Shown in pieces: positions 13,777 to 26,025 of a stretch of 64,000 nt of DNA; within the stretch, counting starts at the first letter, position 1, and every line of letters begins with the position of its first letter. The stretch lies in the NCBI GenBank assembly GCA_003255065.1, contig QAOA01002268.1, positions 83,501-147,500 on the forward strand. The letters run 5' to 3'. The translations under genes were made by a program, and so were the position numbers. This DNA comes from Cercis canadensis (taxonomy: Eukaryota > Streptophyta > Magnoliopsida > Fabales > Fabaceae). The notes beneath the pieces were generated by a model. The model did not search any database. It had not been told where the DNA came from and saw nothing but the letters and a program-made list of their open reading frames with translations.

Positions 13777-14381
13777 TGTTGAATAGTTAGTAAATTGAGT
13801 TGTGGAACCAAGTCCCACATTGGTTGAAACAATTAAGGCTTAAGGCTTTATATAAGGCAAAACAAGGTTAAGAGTAACTTTAGTTATATGGGCTTGTGTG
13901 GCCCATAAAGCTAGCCAATAGCCAAGCAAATCGAAGATATTTAATAGTCTTTGATTGGCATCTTCGGCCTTGATTGGACAAATATTTTAGAGTCCAATTT
14001 TTGTAACTGGACTAGTCCAATTTGAGTCGATTTGACCCAGTTCGGAAGACAATTATTAAATTAAAGAGTTTCATTAAAGTAAACAATTGTATCTATTTGG
14101 TTAATGTGTAATTCGAACAAACAGTTGTGTCTGTTTCCAATAGACAATTGTGTTTATTAATTACTGACTAATCATATTTGGTCATCAGTGTCTTTTCAAG
14201 TCTATAAAAGGGAACTCCATACAACATTGTTATTCACATTTTCCATTAAGATTTTTTAAGGGCTTACTTGTATCCTAGGGTAACTTGCTTTTAATAGAGA
14301 AGTTATATTACACTCAAGACAATATAATTATTCACGCCTCAAAGCCATCCATTTACTGTTTCCAGTATACGTTTTCTAACA
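13777..14381 (+). repeat. Right LTR of Copia element 2
   Basis: It starts TGTTGAATAG after a purine-rich tract (GTGGTGGAA) and ends GTTTTCTAACA. It is the partner of the LTR at 8398-9003. Confidence 0.9.
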
Positions 14382-14755
14382 CCACGCCTAATTAAGAATA
14401 GTTTTTCTTGGTATAATAGCTTAAATATATAATGTTTGGGGTAGTTTAGGCGAGAACTATTGTTCCAATAATGTGGTTCAATTATCTTTATATGTTAATT
14501 TGAGTTGATGATAATGGTTAGTGGGAGTCTATAGGTTGAATATTCTTTGTATGTATATTTTAATAAAACATATAGATAAGGTATAAGAGTTCTGCCATAA
14601 ATGAGCTACTCGGCTCATTTCTAGAAATATTTCATCACCTTGTAATAATAGAGGAATATATTATTATGTACTTGTTCATATAGTTGAGTGGTTTGATATC
14701 TGATAACTTTATAAGTATGTCAAATTTTGTTCAATGATAAAAATGTAAGTTACAA

Positions 14756-14990
14756 GTCAACTAGGTTGTAGATCAGTTGGTCACAAGGCTCTCCTTGCAA
14801 TAATAAGGTCTTGTGATCGAAGCCTCTCATTGACAAAATGAGGGTCTCAAAATGCTCCCCTATACAAAGCTACAGCTTTGGGTGCTTCGACAACGGGACC
14901 CCTGAAACAGGGATGACTCACCCAAGGTTTGTTAAGTCTGGCTCTATCTAAAGGTTGAGATTAAGCCCTAGTTCTTGGATTACCAAAAAT
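14756..14990 (+). mobile_element. tRNA-derived SINE
   Basis: The left part reads like a tRNA gene: a box A region GTAGATCAGTTGGTCA near 14775 and a box B-like TGTGATCGAAGCC about 35 bp further on, the internal RNA polymerase III promoter spacing. A non-tRNA body of about 150 bp follows, with a short A-rich tail. The insertion is flanked by a 16-bp duplication, AAAATGTAAGTTACAA (14740-14755) and AAAATGCAAGTTACAA (14991-15006), with one mismatch, which fits LINE-machinery target-primed insertion. Length (about 235 bp) and structure are typical of plant SINEs. The family was not named. Confidence 0.85.
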
Positions 14991-15006
14991 AAAATGCAAG
15001 TTACAA

Positions 15007-15803
15007 ATTAATCTTAATAAATTATGGTACTCTTTGTTCATTAATCCTTCCTATAGCTAATTACACAATTTACAATGGCATGATACAGTATTGTGTTTAT
15101 TACACTTGTACAAGTATTCACTTGCTCATTTATCTTTTCTTCCTCTTTCTAAACTTGATGGTTTGAGGATGTCTTGAGAGCACAATATTAGCTCCTTGAC
15201 ATGTCTTTTGCAAATGAGGACATCCAATGTGTAGTCAATGTCAAATAATGAGTTATGCTAATCTATATAAATTCTTTGTTGCTTGAGAAGGTCTATTGGT
15301 TGGGTTGCAATATACTAATGGTTATGTGTTGTGGATGCCTATTGCTTATGTTTACTTCTTACTTTCATGACAGCTTATATAAATGTGTTTTAGGTTTATT
15401 TTCTTTAAGAAGGAATATTGAAGATGCAGTTCACTAAGATGTTTGCATCCACAGCCTTGGAAATGGAGGAAGAAGGATGGATTAAGCAAGAGGGAAGAAT
15501 ACATGATTTTAATCTATGGGGACAAGTTATCTAAAACCTTGTTGAAAGTATATAAAAAATAAATATAAAACATATTAACTAAACATATTTTCACAATTTT
15601 CATTTCTTGAAATTCTTATACCAAACATGTTTTCATTTTTTGAAAATAGTTTTCAGTTCCACAAACCAAACATGTTTCTTAAAATATTAGATACTGAAAA
15701 TGAAAAGGACTTTCAAGAAATGAAAACTGAAAATAAAAACAATAAAATATTTTTGAAAGCAAACAGACACTTGATTTTGCTATGTTGGATTTTGGTTCTA
15801 GTG
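15007..15803. other. Unassigned intergenic DNA
   Basis: AT-rich sequence without a supported gene. A stretch near 15590-15770 is rich in GAAAA/TTTTC words of a kind common in plant interspersed repeats, but no termini could be defined. Confidence 0.4.
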
Positions 15804-15811
15804 GGTTTAAA

Positions 15812-17969
15812 TAGAGCTGGTAAAATGGGCGGCCCGTTTAAAACCAGGCCAATTTGGCATGTCTCGATCTGGCCTGTGGCACGATCGGGTTAGTGCCGGG
15901 TTGTCCTGATTGGCCCGATTTGGTCTTTTTTTATTTTTATTTTTTATTTTTTTAAGTTTCAATTGCCATTTGCTGCTGCTGTTGGAATCCTTAAATCGCA
16001 CTTCTCCTTCTCCCCCTCTCCTCCTCTCCTTCTACCCCTCTCTGCCTCTCCTCACTGACGCAGCCTGCCAGCACCGGCGCCTCTCCTTCTTCCTTTGCGG
16101 TAGTACCAATTCGTCTTTTGAGTCGACTTCTTCTTCGGCTTCACTGAGCAATTTGCCTCCTTTGAGGGCTCAGGTTGAAGATAACGAGGTCAGTTCGCAA
16201 GATGCTAAGGTGAAATTGATCCCTTCTGATATAGTTCCAAGGTATATACTCAAATATTGCTATGATTTTTCTTCTTCTTCTTCATGAACTGGAGTGAACC
16301 AACACATTCAAAGTGGGCTTTTTATGATTTTTGTAATCTTAGTCAACTCTGTGATATAGCTGGTTTGCTAGGCAAGCTTCAATTTCAAATTGTGTTATCA
16401 ACCCAAATTTATATAGTAATATTAGTGAAAATCACTGTAATGGCAAATTATTCTGCCCTAGTAGGTGTTTTTTCCCAGCAGTATTATGTTGAACCCGGCT
16501 GTTTATGCTACTGCAGAGGAGACTATGGTTAGTGCTATTTCCAATATTGTTTCTATATTGCTGGTATTTCTTGTTTTTTTTATCTGTAAGGCTATAACTG
16601 ATATTAGGTACTACCGGATTGCTGATCTTTCTTGTTTATAAGGCTATAACAGATTTCTAACCAGATTGCTGGTCTTTCTTGTTTTTTATCTGTAAGGCTA
16701 TGCGGTAAATCTTTCTTTTTATTTATTTATTTAATTTTTATTCTTAGTGTGCAATTGGGTAAGTCTTAACCTTTGTGGCTTTGGTCTTGGGGTCTTTAAT
16801 TGGCTACTTGTTTTGAATTGAATAATGTTGTGAATTTGGTGAATTAGTGAGACCAAGTAATTAAGGAAAATGGATATTTATTTCTAAAGTTAAGACTCAT
16901 CCAAATGATTTGTTTGGGTGTATGAACAAGAATCTTTTGGTGTTGGAAATGAGGCCAAGAGAAGCTTTCCTAGAAATAGTTGTAATGCCTTTTTTCGTTT
17001 GGTTCACAGCATTATAACGGTGTACTATGGTGATCCAAGCTTATCAAGGTTGGGATGCCATAGCATTATAATAGTGTACCGATAGGAGCATAAAACTAAA
17101 GCATGTAGCGGAAAATTGTGAAGAAAATTGAGGCAAGGATTTCTAGCTGCAGGAAATATGTGGTTTTTGATGCTGTTTTTGGTTGGCCACTTAAGTTAAT
17201 GGAAAGTTATAATTATAAATATGATACTTCAGAAACTTCTGAAAAGTCAGATTATGATTATCACCAATGCAATACTGAAAAGAAGATTTATGCCTAGGAA
17301 CTGTATGCTGCTACAGAGAATTTAGGTGCCTATAGGCTATAGTACTTAAATATTCAATTTTAAGACCAATGTATGCTATCAAGCATGCAGCAAAAGCTTG
17401 ACAATCTTTGCGAGCAAGTGAACAATACTAACAATAATACTAAGGAACACTGAAGTGTTGTGGTAAACAAATCATTCACAAGAATGGAGAATTACGATTG
17501 GGTGAAACTTTTGGCATAGATAGAATTAAATTTGTTGATTGTGATTGCTGGCTTTGTGATCAACACAGTGACTTATTTGATGGGTTGATGGTAAGAACTA
17601 ATAGTAACTTGTGCAATGTACTATTGCTTTCTTTTGGTGGCTGGTAATTATAACATCATTAATGCATTCACTGAACAACTTGGATTTGATCACTTATTGA
17701 CTTTGTTAACAGGGTAGCTCTGTTACAAGAGTCTCAAGTGGGAATAAGGTGCTCCAATACAAGATACCTTTCTCAAATGAAGAACAAGAGGATCTATCTG
17801 ATTTGTCAAATTGGGTTAATAGCAAAAAAATATTAAAAAATATATTTTGGCCTGTTTAAGCCCGCAATCCGAAGTGGGCTGGGCTGGATTGGGATTTTGT
17901 TGGCCCGATTAGAACCAGGCCACTTTGGCCCGACCCTAATGGGCTGGGCTAGCCCGTTTACCAGCAATA
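15812..17969. mobile_element. hAT-type transposon carrying exon-like pieces
   Basis: Ends are TAGAGCTGGTAAA and TTTACCAGCAATA, an inverted pair, inside a perfect 8-bp duplication GGTTTAAA (15804-15811 and 17970-17977). Both subterminal regions are packed with GGCCC/GGGCC words. There is no transposase. The interior contains a leader-like open frame at 15910-16240 ending at an AG|GTATAT donor-like site, and a pair of frames at 17483-17590 and 17713-17826 joined by a good intron. These look like pieces of one or more host genes. The nested element at 47123-48934 belongs to the same family by its ends and GGCCC repeats. Confidence 0.85.
17483..17826 (+). pseudogene. Two exon-like segments of an unrecognised gene, captured in a hAT element
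   Basis: An open segment at 17483-17590 ends GGGTTGATG|GTAAGA. After about 120 bp a TTGTTAACAG|GGTAGC acceptor opens a second segment in the same phase. Spliced, the frame stays open for about 70 residues and includes a cysteine-rich stretch DCDCWLCDQH and an acidic stretch SNEEQEDLSDLS. The frame runs into the GGCCC subterminal repeats with no stop before them, as expected for captured DNA. I do not recognise the parent protein. It could also be a remnant of the element's own gene. Confidence 0.4.
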
Positions 17970-18507
17970 GGTTTAAAGGAGAACTAGAGTTGAGGGAAGC
18001 AGTTTATTGAATCAAATTTATTGTATTTTATCTATTAATAAAAGACAAGTAACTTATATTATGGTTAACCAATTAATGTAATAAAATTGAAATGAGCAAA
18101 TTTGTCAAATTAAATAATGAATATTAATTAGGCTATAGCATTAGCCATAACGACTGGAAATAGCCATAACCTTAAATTTAACACTATATTCAAATACAAA
18201 CATAATAATTATCTATATCTATATATATAATGCAAATGTTCCTCAGCTTGCCATGTGGCACTCCCAATCATTAATACGAGTCATAAATATTCACATTTAA
18301 TACAATTACAATTATAATATTAAAACAAATAATATATACGAAAATTGTCAAGTACTCTCCCAAATTTTAGCCCTATAATGAATGTTGATTTGTCAATAAG
18401 AATTCAAAAATTAAGGTTTGGAGCTTGTGTCTACATAAACGTCTATATATATGGCACTCCATATAAATGACCCCCATTGGCTCACGAATTTTTCAATCGT
18501 TTTCCTC

Positions 18508-19300
18508 TATCTAAAGAAGCTCCTAGGTTTGCTATTTCAAATTATTTTTTCAAAAGTTGTAGTTATCTTCTTCAATTTCTATTTCATTATATTATTTATA
18601 TCAAAATTCTTACGAAGCTATTTTGCTCTCTCTGTATTCCTTATTCGCTTGATTTCCTCCATCTCCAAAGGCAATAAGGTATGCTCTTTCCTTGTAATTT
18701 TTTGGTTGCTGTATTTTTAGTTTTTAATATCTATTTCATTCTAATATATTTCAGAATCTTCTAATCCAGCTTTTTTTCTCTTTCATTATTCCTTATTATC
18801 TCCATCACCTCCATCTCCAAAGTCAACAAGGTATCCTCTTTCTCTATATTGTTTTTGTTGCTGCAATTTTGGTTCATAATATCTATTTCATTTTAATATA
18901 TCTCTCAATCTCCTTATGCAACAATTTTGCTATTTCATTATTTCTTTTCTTTTCCATCTCCTTCATCTTCAAAGGCAACAAGATATGATCTTTCTCTATA
19001 TTTTTTTCGTTGTTGTAATTGTGTGCCTCAATATCTATTTCATTCAAATATTTCTCTCAATCTCTTTATTCATCCATTTTGCTCCTTTTTTATTCCTTTT
19101 CCTCACACACAATTTGTTGCTCCATCTCCAAAGGCAATAAGGTTTGTTCTTTTTTTATACAATATTTGTCTCTTTAATATTTGGTCTTAAATCTATCTTC
19201 TTTTTTTCAGCATCTCCTCTATCTCCTAAAACAACAAAATTTGTTCTTTCTATGTACACCATTTGTTTATGTAATATTGGTCCTCAAAATATTTTTTATT
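18508..19300 (+). repeat. Tandem array, about 152-bp period, 4-5 units
   Basis: A core close to CCATCTCCAAAGGCAACAAGG starts at about 18660, 18812, 18964 and 19123, giving periods of 152, 152 and 159 bp. A weaker unit lies before it at about 18508 and a shortened one after it near 19220. Each unit continues with a pyrimidine-rich region and an ATATCTATTTCATT block. Most units place the core directly before GGTAT or GGTTT, which resembles a splice donor, and a C/T-rich tract before it resembles an acceptor. The units differ by roughly 20-30%, so the array is not recent. Confidence 0.75.
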
Positions 19301-19319
19301 ATTATATATATGTTCATCT

Positions 19320-20586
19320 AATATGATTTTCTTTCTTGATTTCTAACATTATATGATTAACAGTTAAAAAATGATTGTGACAATATCCCAATTCATAAAG
19401 ATGGTGCCGAAAGGCCATTTCACATTGACAGTTTTAATATAAAAAAAACGACAGCAAAAATGAAGAAATTGAGCATAGAAGATGAAAAACGTATTGGGCA
19501 TGGAATCTAAAGAAATTGAGTATATTTTTATTTTCTTTTTGTTTGAGGGGTATTGATTATTATCAAAATGAAAATATTGTAATTTGATTATAAAATTATT
19601 TTTTTAATTTGATTTATTGTAATTATCAAAACTTTCCTTAATTGTCTCCTTTAACATTAATGTGAAAGTTAAATTTTTCATATTAAATGATAGTCAATCA
19701 ATTATAATTACCAATTGACTGCAAACATATAATATTGTTGATTTTTATATTAAAGCGATTAGTCAAATATCTCATACAAATGTCATTGGCAATCAATCAG
19801 TCCATAATTATGGAAGTAATGAAATTTAAATATTTAATTATTATTTTCATTTTTATTTAATATCAAATATACATGCATGTGAAATTATCTTTTTGGCCTA
19901 CTTTGAATTTGAATTCATACTTTAATGATGATTGAAATACAATATTAAAAATAATGAATTTAAGTGATAAATAAAATCAATCAGCATTGAAGATGTATAC
20001 AAAACACTTTAGTGCTTAATTATTTTCTAGTCAATCAATTATGTAATTTTAAATTAATTTCAAATTTATTATATTTTAAACATTCTAATTGTAGAAAATT
20101 ACATATTTGGGCATTCGACACTAATACAAAAGCCTCCAACAATAAGGATACATTTTTAAAACTAACAAGATAGTATACTTTAGATATATTCTTCAAACAT
20201 GGGTTTAGAAGAAATAAGGACATTTTTTTACTTGCCAAAGTAATTGTCAATCAATTAATTATAATTGGCATGTGATTGAAATTGTTATATATGTTTTCAA
20301 ATTAGCTAATTATTAAATAGCAATTATTTATTAAATTTTAAATTAGTTATGCCATATTCCTAATTTTTAAGTATCAAATCAATATTGAATATTTGATTTT
20401 CATATTAAAGCAATCAGTCAAACATCTCATACAAAAATAAATGGTAATCAATTAATCCCTAATTAATTTGAAAGTTAAAATTTTCCAAATTAAATGATTA
20501 TTAATCAATTATAATTGCCACGTTGATTGCATAATATTATATTTTTTATTTATAATTATTTTTCATATTTATTTATTTAAAACCAT
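19320..20586. repeat. AT-rich DNA with degenerate dispersed repeats
   Basis: Words such as AATCAATTAATTATAATTGG, CCAACAATAAG and AATCAATCAGCATTGAAG recur here and again at 23.4-24.0 kb on the other side of the hAT element. They look like units of an old, diverged repeat. No gene is seen. Confidence 0.45.
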
Positions 20587-20594
20587 CTAGGAGG

Positions 20595-22554
20595 TAGGGG
20601 TGTAATNGGGTGTAATCGGCCGGTTTATATCTCAAACCGACCAAAATCGAATCGCCAAACTTGGTTCGGTTCGATTTCTAAAATTTTTTAGAGCAAAACA
20701 GAACCAAACCGAACCGGCCAAACTCAGTTCGGTTCCCATTTTTGCCATCCATTTTTCGAAGTAGCTTGTTTTTCCATGTATAAGAGTGAAAGGAAGGAAG
20801 GACAATAGCTTGTTTTATTCGTGGGAGAGAATTAACAGTGACTAAGTGAGGCAAATCTAGAGTAGCTAATAGTGGGTTCAAGTTCCAACTTTTGAAATGC
20901 TTTGTAAGGCTGGCCTCATTGCCCGCCACCACCAAAATGCCTTCCCACACCTTTATTTCTGTTACTGACATTGTTATTGTCATTCCTGCTACTACTGGTA
21001 TTGCTTCTCATTTGGTGAACCTCCTGTTAAACCTGAACTTAACACACAAAAATATGTACATGCCATGGGAGTAAGTGAAAATGACAATACCTATTGATTC
21101 ACTATACAAAAAATAAAGCCAAGACCATCCATATATATATACAACAGTATTATACTTTAAGAGCTTATATGCATCTTTTGTAATTTTTCTTTTAACCATG
21201 TGATTGACATATATTTATCTTTTATCTTCTAATTCAATTCAACATTCATATTCTACCCTACTGTAGCAATAAAAACTTAGAAAGGAGTTAAGGACTGCTA
21301 TATTCCCTATACTTTAAAAAATTGAACTTTCACAAGGAGCTACAATAATAAATTGGAATAACATTGATACCCAACTTTGAAAAGTATGAAGCAGGGTTCA
21401 TCAAACTTACCAGGGCTTAGCCAAATGTTAAATTTAACAAATTGAATCAGCCAACATGGAAGGGACCACCTAATTATCTAAGATTCAAACATAGCCGAGA
21501 TCAAATATGTCAAGGAACAACCTAGATGGACTTAAGTTGTGATATGTAGAAACTATGTGGAAATCAATTTTACTTCATACAACTTCGTTATTATAAGAAG
21601 AAAGTAAATAAAGAAAACAATCTGTGATGCTAATGCTAATTCTAATGCTAATGGGAACAAAAGATTTAATTACTTGGAAGATAGAGCAACACTTGAATCC
21701 ACTCCAAGGCCTAGGATTTAATTATCAAACCCAGAATATGAATGCAAGCTGCAAATAGAAACAGTGTTGATTTGCTGCTAAATGCTAAAGCTAATGGGAA
21801 CAAAGGGAAAGCTATGGTGCCCTTTCAGTAAGGCAATTTAGGATGAGTCGCAGGTAAGAGTTAAAGTGAAAAATACAAGTTCACATCGTTCAAGAGGACA
21901 CGGTCCAAACTTAATAATTACTCATTAACCATGGTCCATCCCCTTTTAATGTTGTGTTTGGACATGATGGCTTTGCCTTGTTGCCTATCATTACAGTGGT
22001 GTCATGAAAAGTTGAAACGTAGATATAAATTATAATACACAGCTGAATATCACTAAATCCTAGAAACAAAAACAACACAGCAAGAAGCATAGAAATATAA
22101 GCATAAAAACCTAGCAAAGCAGAGAGGAAATTAGCGGCAAAAAAATAGAAACAGAAACAGAGAGGAAGAAGCATAACTCACCAGCGACGGAGAAGGAAGG
22201 ATGAGCCAGTAGCCATTGTCGAGACCAAGAACGAGAGTGAAGGAAGTCAAGAACTCAGGGAGAATGAGAGCTACGGATTTCAGGTTCTGTGATTTAGGAA
22301 TTGGGGGAGAGAGTTGAAGACGAAGAGAAGAATCAAAAACTATAGCCTTAGGGATTTAACTAAAACAAGGTCATATTGCCTAGTTCGATACGATTCGATT
22401 TGGTTCAAACTCGGTTTTTCTTCATGAAAACTGATAACCGAACTGACCCCCTCAGTTTTCCAGATTAAGGAATCGAAAATCGGACTGACCTTCTCGGTTT
22501 GGTTCGATTTACTTTCAGTCCAGTTTGGTTGGGTCGGTTTGGCTTACACCCCTA
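20595..22554 (-). mobile_element. hAT-type transposon with TAGGGGTGTAA ends (copy A)
   Basis: Ends are TAGGGGTGTAA and TTACACCCCTA, a perfect 11-bp inverted repeat. The 8-bp flanks are CTAGGAGG (20587-20594) and CCAGGAGG (22555-22562), 7 of 8 matching. GGTTCGGTT/AACCGAACC words fill both subterminal zones. On the minus strand a leader includes ATGGCTACTGGC and ends CTGGTGAGTTATGCTTCTTC near 22170, a donor-like junction shared with the copies at 46485 and 51622. No transposase was recognised. A single N at 20607 repeats 9 bp of the terminus and is probably an assembly scar. Confidence 0.85.
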
Positions 22555-22562
22555 CCAGGAGG

Positions 22563-24060
22563 GTTAAAATATGGTAATATCAATTTTGTTTGCTAATTTA
22601 AAATTTTATTTATTAGGAAAAATAAATTTGTATCTTCATATGAAAAATCATAAATTACTATTATTGGATGATCAATATGGAATTCGAATAACAAAAATTT
22701 AAAGTTAATGAAAAAATTGATATTGCACACAAATGAATCTATACTTAGTTTTTTAAAAGTTTCATTTTTACAAAGTAGAGCTTAAACACTGACAATGAAT
22801 TAGGATTATAAGCACAAATAAGTAATTTATAAAATTGGAATTTTCATAAAATAATAAATAAAAATTTAATATAAAAATGAAATACAATAATTTTAATCAC
22901 GTGGCAATTATAATTTATTGATTGATAATTAATTTGGAAAACAATTTAATTTTGAATTTTTTAAGATTGTCATTATAGTTAAAATTACAATGAGAGAATT
23001 TTGGAAGTGAAATTCAGCATTCNTTACAATGAGAGAATTTTAGAAGTGAAATTCAGCATTCATTCTGCCTAATTTAATTGTCATCAATGCGTAACAAAAA
23101 AAAGTATGTATTTAGTTGTGTTTTAGTCTACATACATTTTTAAATGTAATGCCCTAATTAAGTAAGGTAATCAAGATATTGATTTTAAAGTAATAAAAAT
23201 GTGCCTTAACAAGAAATAAATGGCAACCACCAAATTAAATTTAATGATTGCAATTAATACCCATTTCAATTTAAATTTAAATCAAATTATCTAAAGTATG
23301 AGAATTAGTCAAAAATGTTATAAACTTCAATGCTTAAATTTCAGAATTTTAAACTCATATTCAATGAAAGAAATTCAAAATTCAAATTTTGCTAATAAAT
23401 ATATTCAATCAGTATTGAAGTACAATTCAAAAAAACTTTTGCAATTATTAACTTGCCAAATTAAATGTCAATCAATTAATTATAATTGGTATNTTAAATG
23501 TTAATCAATTAATTATAATTGGTATGTAATTGGAATTGTTGTATATTCTCTAATTTTAAATAACTTGAGTTTGTGAAATTATTTAATTAGACATGTAACC
23601 TTATTTGAAACCCAATTACAAGCTATACTAATATTAAAAGAATAATTTCTTGGATGATAGTCTAACAACTGATACTACGAATGAATTTATTATCAATTTA
23701 ATAATTTAGAAATTATAAAAAAATGTCAAAATTTTGAATACATATTCAATGAGAAAAAAAATTAAAATTTTGAATTTTGCTAATAAATATATTTCATCAC
23801 CTTTGAAGACGAGTTCAAAAAAATTATGAAATTATTAACCCTCCAAATTAATTGATAAATTAATTATAATTGGCATGCGATTGTAATTAATTGTTATATT
23901 TTCTTTTATTAATTTTTTATTTATTTAATTTTAAATAATCCAAGTGTGTGAGATTACTTATTAGTCCTGTAATTTGAAACCCTCCAACAATAAGTATTGC
24001 AACCACTTTGCAAACGTTGTAAACTAAATTATCTGCTAATAAAATAATTTTTTGTTTGTG
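22563..24060. repeat. AT-rich DNA with about 390-bp degenerate repeat units
   Basis: Two blocks starting near 23400 and 23790 share the order: CAATCAGTATTGAAG-like word, TTCAAAAAAA, AATTATTAAC, CCAAATTAA, TTAATTATAATTGG, then an ATTGTTATATT-like word. They are about 390 bp apart. Weaker relatives occur at 19.6-20.5 kb. Single-N joins at 23023 and 23493 add artefactual short duplications. No gene is seen. Confidence 0.45.
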
Positions 24061-24112
24061 ATTCTATAAATTATTCATAGTCTACATTTCTTGAAATTGT
24101 ATTTTATTGTAG

Positions 24113-24178
24113 GTCTATGTTGTTACCTCATACAAATATGAATATCCAAGTGGTGATGTCACTCTAACACATGTTCAG
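24113..24178 (+). other. Exon-like block of unknown origin
   Basis: A 66-bp open segment lies between TTTTATTGTAG and a GTAAGG donor. It encodes VYVVTSYKYEYPSGDVTLTHVQ in one open phase (22 codons; first residues VYVVTSYKYEYPSGD). No neighbouring exon was found with certainty, so it may be an exon of a degraded or captured gene. I do not recognise the family. Confidence 0.3.
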
Positions 24179-24179
24179 G

Positions 24180-26025
24180 TAAGGGTATCCATGGTATGGA
24201 TCATATTGTCATTGCTTCTTTTCTGATCTTTGACCTTCATGCTTTAGAATTTCTGTGTAGATTTGCAGCCGATATGAGTTATAAATACACTTAAAAATAA
24301 TTTCCTTAACAGATTAGTGAAAGTGACTTCCTTCCTTATTAGCTCAATACATTAATGGGGTAGAGATTTTTGTTCAAGATTGAGACAAAGGATAACAACT
24401 TAAAACAAGGTTGGCCTATCTACTTTTTAGGAGGGAATTTACTCCTTGATATAGAAGAAGTAATTAACATGTCTCCTAAAAAAAATGAAGATATTGAAGG
24501 TGCAAAATAATGTCAAGTAATTAAGGTGGGACATTCATTATAGGAAGGTTTCTTTTTTTAATTAAATGTCCTATTTTAAGATAAGCAAATGGAACAAGTT
24601 GGTTTTGGGTAGCTGATAATTGGGGTACCGGTGGGGATGATAATGGAAAGTAAATTCAGTCGTCTATCCACCCATGAAGGGTTTTGGGATAAAAAAGAAT
24701 ACATTATAAAATTTTGGATTGCACTAAATTTAGACCTTAAACTATCTACTTACGAAAACTCTAATAGGACTATTGGGATACTTAATATCCATTACTTAAT
24801 CAAATAAGTAAAAGATGAAAAAAATTTCAAATTTAATACAAAATTTATTTGCACTAAAATTTGATTATTGTAATTTGTTTGCGTTAGAGTCTATACAACA
24901 ATGGTAGCCTATCCAGTATAAGACATGTAATACCTAAATTTGTACATAATCTGTGATACCTAAAATTAAATTATTGCTCTTGAGGCACCTACTGGCTTAT
25001 CAAAGGACTCAAATAGAATTCTTTTTTCTTGTGATTTAATTTCTATTTTACTGAGGAGACTTCCAGTTTCTATTTTTTTGTTTGGAAGTTTAATTTTCTG
25101 GATCTATAATCTCTATTTTCATTCCATGATATTTGTTCTTTATTCTTTAGTCATATGCTTGCTACCTTGCAAAGTGTGAAGCACATGTGGGTAGCTGATT
25201 TTGCAAACATGTGGCATTGGGAAAACGTTAGTTGTTTTCATGGTGAATTGCTTGCATTTCTATGATTTTCTGCCCTCCATTCTTATAAAGGTCAACTAAT
25301 TATTTTATGTGTAAACATACATATAGGTCAAACTTAAAAAAAATGAATTAATTGGCAATTTTTTGGTGGCACATGGGTATTATACCTATAGAAACATATT
25401 TGGAGAGTTAAACTTTCAAGAGACTATATTCTATTTGTCTGTCTCAATTAACACTGACCATGATCTTAGCTCTTTAATATGAAGAGACATTTAACAAATT
25501 ATCATCTTGATTATAGATTACTTTTTGCGGTTGGTGATTATTTACATAAAATTTTAGGATCCTAACAAATTTTAAAATATGATTTTTATCAAGTCTATCC
25601 ATCTTAGAATGTTTATGCCATGTTTCATTTTAATTAAATTATTTTGGATTCTCATTCTAATTATTTTCTTCCGTTATTTTTCTGAAAAATAATGATCATA
25701 TATAGACCCTTTCAATTTGCATAATATTCTATTGGTAGATATCTTGATAATAGTAGGTTAAAATGAATTACAAGGTATTACAAACTTGTAAGTATGTTGT
25801 GTATGAATTCAATTGCTCTAAAACTAGGATGAATTAACAATAAGTTAAAATGTAATGTTTTAATTGGCCATGTATATGAAAAATGACCATAGCAAAATAG
25901 CAAATTATGGTGATTATTTTGTTGTTGGGGTCTTCTAAAGGATAGAAAGATAGGGTGGTATTCTAGATAAGGAATAAGAGAACAAATAGGTGTGTTTGAG
26001 ATAGAAGTGAAAGTACCTCATGGGA
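24180..26025. other. Unassigned DNA
   Basis: No supported gene, array or paired termini. The sequence is about two-thirds A/T with no long frames. Confidence 0.4.

Larger units (their letters stand above)
8398..14381 (+). mobile_element. Copia LTR retrotransposon fossil (element 2), both LTRs present
   Basis: Two LTRs of about 605 bp begin TGT and end TCTAACA (8398-9003 and 13777-14381). Flanking 5-bp sequences are CCACT and CCACG. A purine-rich tract lies directly before the right LTR. Internal parts follow Copia order: gag with a zinc-knuckle region (about 9.0-9.9 kb), protease (about 10.0 kb), GAG-pre-integrase with LWHARLGHL (about 10.4 kb), reverse transcriptase with YVDD (about 11.85 kb), and an RNase H remnant (about 12.4-12.7 kb). 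The LTRs differ at roughly one site in eight to ten, which suggests an insertion several million years old at usual plant rates. It is broken, with many breaks. The internal N at 12872 adds an artefactual 450-bp duplication. Confidence 0.9.
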
